DNA of 53,914 nt from JAJRZX01 sp964472295. GTDB lineage: Bacteria > Desulfobacterota > GWC2-55-46 > JADFVP01. Positions 33,400 to 41,403 of this stretch are shown here, piece after piece. The DNA lies in assembly GCA_964472295.1 (NCBI GenBank), contig CAYYJQ010000013.1, positions 1-53,914 of the forward strand, in the 5' to 3' direction. The notes under the pieces are model-generated. The model had not been told where the DNA came from, made no database searches, and worked only from the letters and a program-made list of their open reading frames with translations. A program made the translations under genes and the position numbers. How positions within the stretch are numbered: position 1 is the first letter of the stretch; every line of letters begins with the position of its first letter.

Positions 33400-34170
33400 A
33401 TGGGACTTCTTGAGGGCAAAAAGGGTGTAATCTTCGGCGTGGCCAATGAGAGGAGCATTGCCTGGTCCATAGCAAAGCGCCTCAGTGACGAGGGCGCGGA
33501 GCTTGCCTTTACATACGCGGGCCCTGCCCTCGAATCAAGGGTCAGGCCCCTTGCCGAGTACGTAGACGCCCCCATCATCATGCCCTGCGATGTCACCAAA
33601 GATGACGAGATAGAGGCCGTCTTTTCTGCGATAAAAGAAAAATGGGGTGCCCTCGACATGCTCGTCCATTCCCTTGCCTTTGCCAAAAAAGAAGAACTCA
33701 AGGGCGACTTTCTCCATACCTCGCGCGCGGGCTTTGCCATGGCCCTCGACATAAGCGCATACTCCCTTGTGGCGCTTGCGCGCGCCGCGGCCCCTCTCAT
33801 GGAGGTGCGTGGCGGGAGCATCACCACTATGACCTACTATGGGAGCGATAAGGTCATAGAGAACTACAATGTAATGGGAGTGGCCAAGGCGGCCCTCGAG
33901 GCCTCCATGCGCTACCTTGCCGCCGACATGGGCAAGATGGGTGTGCGGGTAAACGCCATTTCAGCCGGGCCTGTGCGCACCCTTGCCGCCATGGGCATAT
34001 CGGGGTTCAGGACCATACTCGACCTTGTTGAGAAGAAGGCCCCCCTTGGACGAAACATTACCCAGGACGATGTCGCTGGCACGGCCCTTTATCTCCTGAG
34101 CGAACTATCGCGAGGCGTAACCGGCGAGACCATCTTCGTGGACGCGGGATACAACATAATGGGCATGTAG
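33400..34170 (+). CDS. fabI: Enoyl-[acyl-carrier-protein] reductase (NADH)
   Basis: Last step of each fatty-acid elongation cycle. The 256 residues match FabI. The short-chain-dehydrogenase cofactor site has the FabI-type pattern GVANERSIAW near 13-22. Catalytic Tyr156 and Lys163 occupy the same numbers as in E. coli (Y-x6-K), and Tyr146 is also present. The ATG is preceded by GGAGG. No other fatty-acid gene is adjacent. Confidence 0.95.
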   Translation: MGLLEGKKGVIFGVANERSIAWSIAKRLSDEGAELAFTYAGPALESRVRPLAEYVDAPIIMPCDVTKDDEIEAVFSAIKEKWGALDMLVHSLAFAKKEELKGDFLHTSRAGFAMALDISAYSLVALARAAAPLMEVRGGSITTMTYYGSDKVIENYNVMGVAKAALEASMRYLAADMGKMGVRVNAISAGPVRTLAAMGISGFRTILDLVEKKAPLGRNITQDDVAGTALYLLSELSRGVTGETIFVDAGYNIMGM

Positions 34171-34224
34171 GCCCTGCCACTCATAGCCCTCTTATTCCCC
34201 TACAACAAAGGACGAGCACCTTCA

Positions 34225-35496
34225 TTGCGTTTAATAGCAGACCTCCATATACACAGCAAGTATTCCCGCGCCACGAGCCCCATGATGAACCTCAGGGGCC
34301 TCTCGGAGTGGGCGCGCATCAAGGGCATAGACATCGTCAGCACCGGCGACTTTACACACCCCGCCCACTTTGCCGCCATAGAGGAAGAACTGGAACCCGC
34401 CGAGGACGGCCTCTTTATTCTCCGTGGCAGTAGTGACAAAGCCGGAAGCCGCGCCGTGCGTTTCATGCTCACAACAGAGGTAAGCAACATCTTCACCCAG
34501 GACGGCAGGGTGAGAAAGACACATAACCTCATCTTCGTCCCCTCCATCGAGGCCGCTGGCCGACTCAACGCAAAACTTGCCTCTCTGGGGAACATCCGCT
34601 CCGACGGACGCCCGATCTTCGGTTTTTCAGCGAAAGATTTACTAAAATTGGTCCTCGACACCTCGTCGGAGGCCATGCTCGTCCCTGCCCATGCCTGGAC
34701 CCCATGGTTCTCCATCTTCGGGAGCCGCTCGGGGTTTGACTCCATTGAAGAGTGCTTCGGCGGCCTCTCATCCCACATACGCGCCATCGAGACGGGCCTC
34801 TCGTCAAACCCGGCCATGAACTGGCGCTTGAGCGCCCTTGACGACATCACCCTCATATCCAACTCAGACGCCCACTCGCCAAGCAAACTCGGACGCGAGG
34901 CAAACGTCTTTGAGTGCGAGCCCTCTTACGCCAATATACTCGAGATAATAAAGGCAAAGGACCGCGAGAGGTTCCTCTTTACCATTGAGTTCTACCCAGA
35001 GGAGGGAAAGTACCACGCCGACGGTCACCGGGCCTGCGGCGTGGTGATGAACCCCGAAGAGACGATAAAGGCAGGGGGGCTCTGCCCTGTCTGCGGGAAG
35101 AAACTTACCGTGGGGGTCCTCAGCCGTGTGGAGGAACTTGCCGACAGGCCCATGGGTTTTGTGCCCGATAACGCCATACCGGCAAGACACATAGTGCCCC
35201 TTGTGGAGATACTCTCAGAGGCCATGGGTTTTGGCTCGGCCTCAAAGCGCGTCCAGCACGAGTACCGCAGGATTACCACGGAAGGGGGGAGCGAGTTTAA
35301 CATATTACTCGACATGAGTGAGGCAGACCTCAAGGCCCTTACCGGCGAGCGCGTGGCCCTTGGCGTCATGAAGGTGCGAAGAGGCGAACTTGACCTCAGC
35401 CCCGGCTTTGACGGCGAGTTCGGCAAGATTAATATCCTTGGCAAGTCCAAGGAAATAAGGCCTACGGGCCCTACGCAGACAGGCCTCTTTTCCTGA
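34225..35496 (+). CDS. PHP-domain endonuclease Q-type protein (TIGR00375)
   Basis: A 423-residue PHP-superfamily protein. Metal-binding motifs appear in order: DLHIHSKYS (6-14), STGDFTHP, HAWTPWFSIFG and SNSDAHSPSKLG. A zinc-ribbon-like segment follows (CGVVMNPEE, then CPVCGKK). This combination matches endonuclease Q, which nicks DNA 5' of deaminated bases such as hypoxanthine and uracil. It is known mostly from archaea and a minority of bacteria. The start is TTG with AAAGGA upstream. Helicase-like fusions are absent. Confidence 0.8.
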   Translation: MRLIADLHIHSKYSRATSPMMNLRGLSEWARIKGIDIVSTGDFTHPAHFAAIEEELEPAEDGLFILRGSSDKAGSRAVRFMLTTEVSNIFTQDGRVRKTHNLIFVPSIEAAGRLNAKLASLGNIRSDGRPIFGFSAKDLLKLVLDTSSEAMLVPAHAWTPWFSIFGSRSGFDSIEECFGGLSSHIRAIETGLSSNPAMNWRLSALDDITLISNSDAHSPSKLGREANVFECEPSYANILEIIKAKDRERFLFTIEFYPEEGKYHADGHRACGVVMNPEETIKAGGLCPVCGKKLTVGVLSRVEELADRPMGFVPDNAIPARHIVPLVEILSEAMGFGSASKRVQHEYRRITTEGGSEFNILLDMSEADLKALTGERVALGVMKVRRGELDLSPGFDGEFGKINILGKSKEIRPTGPTQTGLFS

Positions 35497-35528
35497 TAAA
35501 TCCCTTTATGCCAAGGTGAAAATACCCC

Positions 35529-36713
35529 ATGAAAAAAATACTTCTATGCCTTGATAACTCAGATGACTCAACTGCCGGCATTGACCTTGCCGTGGAACTT
35601 GCCCTCAAGGAGGGGGGCACCCTTACCGGCCTCCACGTCTATGCCGCGCGCCTCCATAATGAACGGTTCCGCCAGATGGAAGGCGGCCTTCCCGAAGAAT
35701 ACCAGAACGAGGCCGAACTCAAGCGCCAGAGGTCCATTCACGATGACCTCATAACCCGCGGCCTCGAGATAATATCGGATTCCTACATGACCGTGCTCCA
35801 CGCAAAGGCCGCAACCTCTGGCATCAGCGCAGAGGGGCTAAGCCGCGAGGGCAAGAACTACGAGGAGATAATCCGCGAGGCCGAAGAAGGCGGATATGGC
35901 CTCCTCGTGCTCGGGGCCCTTGGCCTTGGCAGGACGAAGCGGAGCGTAACGGGCTCAGTATGCGAGCGCGTCACAAGGAGAACCAGCAGAAATACCCTCG
36001 TCGTAAAAGAGGGGCACCTTGGCCGCACCGGAGATGACGTTGTCGTTGCCGTTGACGGGAGCCCCTGCTCATTCGGGGCGCTTCTGAAGGCCATCTGGCT
36101 CACCAGTGTCTTTGGCTCCACCCTCCATATCATAAGCGTCTATGACCCGGACTTTCATTACGCCGCCTTCCGCTCCATAGCGGGAGTCCTTACAGAAGAC
36201 GCCTCAAGGGTCTTCCGCTTCGAGGAGCAAAAGGCACTCCATAATAATATCATCGACAGGGGCCTTGCCCGCATATACAGGGGGCACCTCATGACCGCCG
36301 CCTCGCTCGCCCGCGCGCGCGGCGTCCATGCACGCACCGAACTCATGGCCGGAAAGGCCTTTGACAGGGTCTCCAAGTATGTGGAAAAAACAAGGCCCCG
36401 ATTCCTCGTCCTCGGAAAGACGGGCGTCCACCGGACAGATGGCCTTGATATTGGAAGCCTTACGGAGAACTGCCTTCGAGGGTGCGCGGCAAATATCCTC
36501 ATCGCTACTGATGAATTTCACCCAACAGAAGAAAAGGCGGCTGATGATCGTGCCCCCTTATGGACCAATGAAGCCGAGGAGAAGCTCCGTCCCATACCGG
36601 CCTTTGCCCGCGCCGCCGCCCGCGCCATGGCCATCGAGGCCGCCGTCGACGCCGGAATCAAAGTCATAACCCCTGAATTTCTCGAAAGGTTCCGTAAAGA
36701 CCTTGGCTTCTAA
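35529..36713 (+). CDS. Double universal-stress-protein with C-terminal PCP_red domain
   Basis: A 394-residue protein. Two Usp (adenine-nucleotide alpha-hydrolase-like) domains cover about 1-155 (start KKILLCLDNSDDS; later LLVLGALGLGRTKRSVTGSV) and 165-330 (DVVVAVDGSPCSFGAL; later LVLGKTGVHR). The last ~53 residues (WTNEAEEKLRPIPAFAR, then GIKVITPEFLERF) match the small PCP_red domain first seen at the C-terminus of light-independent protochlorophyllide reductase subunit B. The stop overlaps the start region of the next gene, which has the same tail domain. Function unknown; perhaps a sensor or carrier working with the radical SAM enzyme. Confidence 0.85.
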   Translation: MKKILLCLDNSDDSTAGIDLAVELALKEGGTLTGLHVYAARLHNERFRQMEGGLPEEYQNEAELKRQRSIHDDLITRGLEIISDSYMTVLHAKAATSGISAEGLSREGKNYEEIIREAEEGGYGLLVLGALGLGRTKRSVTGSVCERVTRRTSRNTLVVKEGHLGRTGDDVVVAVDGSPCSFGALLKAIWLTSVFGSTLHIISVYDPDFHYAAFRSIAGVLTEDASRVFRFEEQKALHNNIIDRGLARIYRGHLMTAASLARARGVHARTELMAGKAFDRVSKYVEKTRPRFLVLGKTGVHRTDGLDIGSLTENCLRGCAANILIATDEFHPTEEKAADDRAPLWTNEAEEKLRPIPAFARAAARAMAIEAAVDAGIKVITPEFLERFRKDLGF

Positions 36714-36723
36714 GGAAAAGAAC

Positions 36724-37953
36724 ATGTCCCCTGCCCCTTGCCCGCCCCCGCCCTATATCATTTCCTGGAACCTCACAAAAAGGTGCGGCCTCCACTGCGC
36801 CCACTGCTATATCGACAGCGCGCCCAGAGCCGAAGACGCCGCCGAGATAAAGGGCGACGAGGCCCTCGCCCTCGTCGATGAAGTCGCCGCCTTCAGCCCA
36901 GGGGCCATGCTCATCCTCACTGGAGGTGAACCGCTCCTCTTTCCGCACATATTCTCTCTCATCTCCCGCGCCTCGCAGGCCGGGCTTATTGTCTTTCTCG
37001 GCACGAACGGAACGCTCATCGACGCCAAGGCTGCCATGCTATTAAAGGAAGCTGGAGTAAAAGGCGTGGGACTAAGCCTCGACTCCGCCACACCGGCCCA
37101 TCACGACGCCTTCCGGGGCATGTCCGGGGCCTGGCAGAAGACCATCTCTGCAATGAAAAACCTCCGCGCCGCGGGCCTCCCCTTTCAGGTGCAGTTCACG
37201 GTTACGGAAGAAAACCGCGCCGACCTCCCTGCCATGATAGACCTGTCTCTAAAGGAAGAGGCCCTTGCCCTGAACGTCTTCTTCATGGTCTGCACGGGCC
37301 GGGCCGAGGCCATGACAGACCTCAGCGCCCAATCCTATGAAGCCGTGCTCAATGAGATTGCCGAGGCCTCCGATGCCCTTGAAGGCCGCCTCAGAATCCG
37401 CGCCCGCTGCGCCCCACAGTTTCTCCGCATACTCCATGAAAAGACGCCCGAGAGCCCCATACTCCGGGGCGGCACATCAGGCTGCATCGCCGGAGAGGAC
37501 TACTTGAGGATAGACCCAACTGGCAGGGTAACGCCCTGCCCATATATTCCGCCCCATGAAAAAACCCCGCAGGCAGGTGAAAAAAGCCTTCAGGCAATCT
37601 GGGATTCTGACCCGGCATTTCTTGCCATCAGGGGCTGCGCTCCAGTGAGCCACTGCGAGAAATGTGCCTATAGCGAACTCTGCAAGGGTTGCCGCGCACG
37701 GGCCCTTGCCATGGACGGCCATGTAAAGGCCCCGGACCCATCGTGCGGATATGAAGACAAGGCCAAAAAAGACCAGGGGCACGCGCCAACGCCCCGCTGG
37801 ACCGAAGAGGCAAGGGCACGCCTCGCGCAAGTCCCGAGATTCCTCCGCCCCATGGTCTCAAGAGGAGTCGAGCGCTACGCCAGACACATGAAAATAAGTG
37901 AAATTACGCCCCAGATAATGGCGCGCCTTAAAGACAGGGCCGGAAAAAACTAA
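36724..37953 (+). CDS. Radical SAM/SPASM protein with C-terminal PCP_red domain (AhbD/NirJ-like)
   Basis: A 409-residue radical SAM enzyme. The cluster motif is Cys21-x3-Cys25-x2-Cys28 (CGLHCAHC); GGEPLL and the core strands follow. A SPASM-type cysteine set for auxiliary Fe-S clusters lies near 280-340 (CIAGEDYLRID; CPYIPP; CEKCAYSELCKGCRA). The overall pattern resembles heme-pathway enzymes AhbD and NirJ. A PCP_red tail (about 357-409) fits a tetrapyrrole substrate. The ATG at 36724 has AAGGA 7 nt upstream, making the in-frame TTG at 36703 less likely. The TAA is part of the target duplication of a mobile element. Confidence 0.85.
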   Translation: MSPAPCPPPPYIISWNLTKRCGLHCAHCYIDSAPRAEDAAEIKGDEALALVDEVAAFSPGAMLILTGGEPLLFPHIFSLISRASQAGLIVFLGTNGTLIDAKAAMLLKEAGVKGVGLSLDSATPAHHDAFRGMSGAWQKTISAMKNLRAAGLPFQVQFTVTEENRADLPAMIDLSLKEEALALNVFFMVCTGRAEAMTDLSAQSYEAVLNEIAEASDALEGRLRIRARCAPQFLRILHEKTPESPILRGGTSGCIAGEDYLRIDPTGRVTPCPYIPPHEKTPQAGEKSLQAIWDSDPAFLAIRGCAPVSHCEKCAYSELCKGCRARALAMDGHVKAPDPSCGYEDKAKKDQGHAPTPRWTEEARARLAQVPRFLRPMVSRGVERYARHMKISEITPQIMARLKDRAGKN

Positions 37954-38104
37954 GGAAAGTCTGATTAATTCAGACTTTCCAACGGCGCATGGACGCGCCG
38001 CCATTTTCTATAACTGTAAGTTATTGAAAATGTGAGAAAAAGAAAAATCGCGTTTTTTCTTTGACCTCTCTGAATAATTCAGGGACGAATTATTCAGAGG
38101 TTCC
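37954..38104 (-). mobile_element. Structured non-autonomous element (MITE-like), copy 2
   Basis: 151 bp in inverse orientation to the other copies, flanked by CTAA (37950-37953 and 38105-38108). The left duplication contains the radical SAM stop codon. Removing the element and one CTAA gives TAAGAAGATG, that is, the next gene's ATG 4 nt after the stop. Its fourth hairpin (GCGGCGCG/TGCGCCGT) differs from the other copies but still pairs. Confidence 0.9.
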
Positions 38105-38112
38105 CTAAGAAG

Positions 38113-38331
38113 ATGAGACCACAGGATAAGACCACGAGAGACGAGGAAAGAAAAATAAAAGAGGGGCACACCGCCACCAGCGTCGCCCTCCTCATCTTCG
38201 GCGTCATGCTCCTCTCAACAGGACTCCTCAATACCCTATTCGCCTTCAAGACAGGCCTATCATCAGGCCCCCTCAACTATGCCATCACCGCCGGAGGAAT
38301 AGCCATGATAATGGCCGGGAAAAAACTCTAA
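38113..38331 (+). CDS. Small two-helix membrane protein
   Basis: A 72-residue ORF: a charged N-terminus (about 1-21), then two hydrophobic helices (SVALLIFGVMLLSTGLLNTL and a second near 53-70). I recognise no family. The best evidence that it is real is the reconstructed ancestral junction: before the element inserted, its ATG lay 4 nt after the radical SAM stop. The element now separates them by 159 nt and may have reduced coupling. It is the last plus-strand gene before the convergent respiratory cluster. Confidence 0.6.
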   Translation: MRPQDKTTRDEERKIKEGHTATSVALLIFGVMLLSTGLLNTLFAFKTGLSSGPLNYAITAGGIAMIMAGKKL

Positions 38332-38361
38332 GGAAAAAAGATAAAAAGACATAAAAAAAAA

Positions 38362-38632
38362 GGGGGGGGCGGGCTTTGCCCGCCAAAAAGAAGAAAGATT
38401 TCCCGCTTTCTTTTGGAAAAAAGAAAGTTTTTTGATGGCGCGGCATGACTCCGTGCTTTGATAAGCCCTCACGTCGAGAACCGGCATCTGCCTTATATAC
38501 ACTACGTCAAAGAAAACCGGAACAGCGGGCCGAAGGGCCGCTGGAAAGGACAAAGAGACCTGCCCGGGCCGCGCAGAGCGCGGCACGGGAATCAGTTTTC
38601 TTTGCCTACTTTCTTTTTTAAAAGAAAGTAGA
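38362..38632 (+). repeat. Structured repeat family 2, copy B (with internal insertion)
   Basis: Occupies the 308-nt gap between two convergent genes. It shares the order of family 2: GGCGGG-type hairpin, CCCGCTTTCTTT left hairpin, CAAAGAAAACC, an AGCGGGCC/GGCCGCT hairpin, a CGGGCCGCGC/GCGCGGC hairpin, GTTTTCTTTGCC, and a TACTTTC/GAAAGTA end hairpin. The right arm of the first CTTTC hairpin is followed by about 70 bp (from TTTTTTGATGG) that copy A lacks. The partial copy at 41250 has a similar junction. Confidence 0.75.
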
Positions 38633-38639
38633 AATATAC

Positions 38640-40160
38640 TCACTCATTTTTCCTTCTCATTACTCCAAACAAGATAACCTCGCACGCCGCCGCGAGCAGG
38701 AGCACCACGATAGGCCACGTAAGGGCCGAGCCGCCTTTGTCCCGCGTATCGAGCCAGAGCCAGGCCGTAAGTTCGTGCCTTGAGCCATGTTCTCCGTTAG
38801 AGCCGTCCCAGAGTGAAAAGGCAACTGGCAGAAGCCCCCTACCCTTTACGCCGCCCCCTTTAAGAGGAAGCGCGCCCCTCATCATCACACGCCATGTGCC
38901 ATTATCATACCTTCCGCGCGCGCCAAGGTCAGAAGTCCCCTTCACGGGAATAAGCCTCATTGAACCAGCTCCCCTTGCCCGCATGAGAGAAGTCCTCTCA
39001 GCGCCGCCTGCCGCAGGCCCCTGCCAGAACCATATCATTACGGGCTCGCCGGAACTCCCCATGGCAAGGGGCGGCCTCCTGCCAGGGCGGGGCCTTGCCG
39101 GAAACTCAATGGCCGCGCCGTCGCGGTAAAGCCTGCCTTCGGCGAGTTTCTCTGCCTCGCGGTCCCCGGGTACGCTCCGTGTCCTGTCGTCCCACTCAAT
39201 GAGAAGGGCAACCTCTTGCCCCTTATAAAGGGCCTTCACCGAGAGAGAATCAATTGTGGGAGTAAAATGCCGCTCCTTCATGACCAACTGTGGAAAGACG
39301 GCGAAACTACTATAAGGGGCCTTCTTCCAGAGCGGGTCTTGAGGGTCATCGGGAAGGGTCCCCTCCACCCTCATGGCCTTAATGACCCTCTCCACGCCTA
39401 GCCTCTTATAGGGAGCGGCAAGGGTCGTTACATAGCGTGCCAGGACTGCGCGGTCTTGGTCAGATAAGACCTTCCTGCTCGCGGGGTCGGCGAAACTCGG
39501 CATCTGCGTGCCCTGTATGCCCGTTGTAATCCTCCTGTAAATGTCCTCGGCCTTGGCGCCGGCCCTGAAGGTCCAGGGCTTTGTAAGGTTACGGGGCCAG
39601 GTGCGAGAACCAAAGTCGTCCTTGAGTTTCTTCCTGCCATCTCCACGCCCCTCACTGCCGTGACACTCGGCGCAATTATCCTTGAAGAGTTTACGGCCAC
39701 GGCTGAGCGCGGCCTTGCCCGTGACCTTTTCTACAAGCGATGTATCAATCTCACCCTCTTCAGGTTCTTCAAGACCCGAGAAGGCCTTTATGTAGGATAT
39801 GACGGCGTTTTTTTCTTCGCGCGTAAGGGTCTTTTCCCAGCCGGGCATGGCCGTGCCGCTTAACCCACTTCCGCCGGCACCACTGCCGCCGCCCGTGAGC
39901 ATCTTCAGAAAATCCCCGTGCGAGGGCGTTATCTCATCAAAGGGCGTGCTCTTCCATTTATAGAGACCATAGGTAAAGTCCCTTGGAGGCGGGCTGAGGT
40001 ATGGCGCCGCCGGGCCGTCGCCTGCGCCGTCCCTGCCGTGACACCACCAGCAGTACCTCTCATAGACCACCTTGCCCTTGTTGGAATTATCCGCAAAGAC
40101 AGACGAACCAAAAAGAAGCATGGCCGAAAGCACGATGACTATATGTAATCTCTTACCCAT
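38640..40160 (-). CDS. Diheme cytochrome c fused to an ethylbenzene-dehydrogenase-type heme domain
   Basis: A 506-residue exported protein. It has a signal peptide (about 1-23) and two CxxCH sites, CWWCH (37-41) and CAECH (163-167), each in a class I cytochrome domain. About 265-480 is an EB_dh-like domain (family of DMSO-reductase gamma subunits and NxrC, which bind heme b), and a C-terminal helix (about 483-500) with RRK anchors it. It should carry electrons on the outer face of the membrane. It is the last gene of the minus-strand respiratory cluster, 7 nt after the monoheme cytochrome gene. No molybdenum subunit is present in the window. Confidence 0.85.
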   Translation of the reverse strand: MGKRLHIVIVLSAMLLFGSSVFADNSNKGKVVYERYCWWCHGRDGAGDGPAAPYLSPPPRDFTYGLYKWKSTPFDEITPSHGDFLKMLTGGGSGAGGSGLSGTAMPGWEKTLTREEKNAVISYIKAFSGLEEPEEGEIDTSLVEKVTGKAALSRGRKLFKDNCAECHGSEGRGDGRKKLKDDFGSRTWPRNLTKPWTFRAGAKAEDIYRRITTGIQGTQMPSFADPASRKVLSDQDRAVLARYVTTLAAPYKRLGVERVIKAMRVEGTLPDDPQDPLWKKAPYSSFAVFPQLVMKERHFTPTIDSLSVKALYKGQEVALLIEWDDRTRSVPGDREAEKLAEGRLYRDGAAIEFPARPRPGRRPPLAMGSSGEPVMIWFWQGPAAGGAERTSLMRARGAGSMRLIPVKGTSDLGARGRYDNGTWRVMMRGALPLKGGGVKGRGLLPVAFSLWDGSNGEHGSRHELTAWLWLDTRDKGGSALTWPIVVLLLAAACEVILFGVMRRKNE

Positions 40161-40167
40161 AACATCC

Positions 40168-40923
40168 CTAATCCCACTTAAGGGGCCTGTTACCCGTAAA
40201 GTCGTATAAAAAGAGTATTACCTTCCAGACGTCGTCTTCGCGGAGCGTCCCCTCCCACGAGGGCATCACCGAGTTCCATGGCGTTGCCTCAACGGGGAGC
40301 CCTGCGCCGCCCTTTACTATCCTCCAGAAGAGATAGGATTCTCGAAGCTGGGCTATGGTATTACGGCCAACAAAGGGCAGGGGCCGGGGGTTCATGCCAG
40401 CCGAGAGGTGCCCCCTGCCGTCAAGGAGCGCGCCGTGACAGAAGACGCAGTTCTTGAAGTATATTACCCCGCCGCCGCGCACAAGGGACCTGAAACGTGG
40501 GGGGGCTCTTTTCTCAAGTTCCCGGAAGGGGTTTCTGAGAGTCTGAAGGTCAAAGGTCTTGCCATAGGCGCGCATGAACCGCGGGGGCGCCGTGTGCACA
40601 CGCCGCGCCTCGACGGGCAGGCCCCCAACGCTCCCCGTTGATAGATAGGTTAAGAGCCCCGCAACAAGTGGCAGGACTACGAGGACAATGTTTCGCACCC
40701 CACGGCGCCCTTCATCGTTAAAGAACGACTCAAGAGACCGCACGAACTCCGCCATGCCAGAGGGACTCGAACTAATTACAAGAAGGGCAACGACAATTAC
40801 AAAGAAGACGTACATCAAGGCAAGGCTTCGGGGAATGGGCACGCCAAGGAGGGCCGGGACCTTGAGAAGGACAAGGGCAATGATAATGGTGAGTATGAGA
40901 CTCAAGAAAGAAGATGTTTTCAT
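40168..40923 (-). CDS. Membrane-anchored monoheme cytochrome c
   Basis: A 251-residue protein with three hydrophobic helices (about 5-27, 33-52, 76-95) followed by an outer soluble domain with one heme site CVFCH (159-163). A likely Met ligand is in NSVMPSWEGTL. The C-terminal pattern VWKVILFLYDFTG is typical of cytochrome c domains linked to oxidases. It lies 7 nt upstream of the diheme gene and is separated from the preceding cytochrome gene by repeat copy C and an inserted element. Confidence 0.85.
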   Translation of the reverse strand: MKTSSFLSLILTIIIALVLLKVPALLGVPIPRSLALMYVFFVIVVALLVISSSPSGMAEFVRSLESFFNDEGRRGVRNIVLVVLPLVAGLLTYLSTGSVGGLPVEARRVHTAPPRFMRAYGKTFDLQTLRNPFRELEKRAPPRFRSLVRGGGVIYFKNCVFCHGALLDGRGHLSAGMNPRPLPFVGRNTIAQLRESYLFWRIVKGGAGLPVEATPWNSVMPSWEGTLREDDVWKVILFLYDFTGNRPLKWD

Positions 40924-40954
40924 TTTATGAAAAAAACTAATGAAAAAAATAAGA

Positions 40955-41235
40955 AATATTTCCCGCTTTCTTTTAGGGAACCTCTGAATAATTCGTCCCT
41001 GAATTATTCAGAGACGGGAAAGGAAAAACGCGGTTTCCCTTTCCCTCACATTTTCAAGGGCTTACAGCCCTGAAAATGGCGGCCCATCCATGGGCCGCAG
41101 GAAAGTCTGAATTAATCAGACTTTCCTTAGAAAAAAGAAAGCGGGGCAAAGAAAACCAACTGTCCGCCAGGCCGCGCCCTGCGCGGCCTGGATCTGTTTC
41201 TTTGTCAACTTTCTTTTCAAAAGAAAGTTGAGAGA
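40955..41235 (+). repeat. Structured repeat family 2, copy C1 (interrupted by element copy 3)
   Basis: The left hairpin begins CCCGCTTTCTTTT (40962-40974) and resumes with AAAAAAGAAAGCGGGG at 41131 after the inserted 150-bp element. GCAAAGAAAACC follows, then a CCAGGCCGCG/CGCGGCCTGG hairpin (41167-41191) and the end hairpin CAACTTTC/GAAAGTTG (41206-41230). The G+C hairpin keeps pairing although its third base pair is swapped relative to copy A (A-T for T-A). The third hairpin of copy A is missing. Confidence 0.75.
40977..41126 (+). mobile_element. Structured non-autonomous element (MITE-like), copy 3
   Basis: 150 bp flanked by TTAG (40973-40976 and 41127-41130), inserted in the loop of a family 2 hairpin. 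Excision in silico restores a sequence equal in length to the intact loops at 26594 and 43891, differing by one base. This copy carries the strongest compensatory changes: GGGC/GCCC in hairpin III (41058-41061 with 41067-41070) and GCGGCCCA/TGGGCCGC in hairpin IV. Confidence 0.92.
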
Positions 41236-41247
41236 AAAAGTCCTTCC

Positions 41248-41403
41248 TGTTTTTACCGCTTTCCTTTGGAAAAAAGAAAGTATTTTGATCGAGAGGCCAT
41301 GTATGGTTGCCCTTAAGTCTCTTTAACCATGTGCAGAAATCGGGTCACAAAGAACTCTGCAACAAAGAAAACCAATGCCTTCAAGGGCCTTTGGCCCTTG
41401 AGG
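41248..41403 (+). repeat. Structured repeat family 2, copy C2 (partial, overlaps a gene end)
   Basis: Starts ACCGCTTTCCTTTGG, continues AAAAAAGAAAGTATTTTGAT (compare copy B), and after about 70 bp reaches ACAAAGAAAACCAATGCC. The next hairpin, TTCAAGGGCC/GGCCCTTGAG, includes the last codons and stop of the cytochrome gene at 41381. The right end of the family is missing. Confidence 0.6.
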
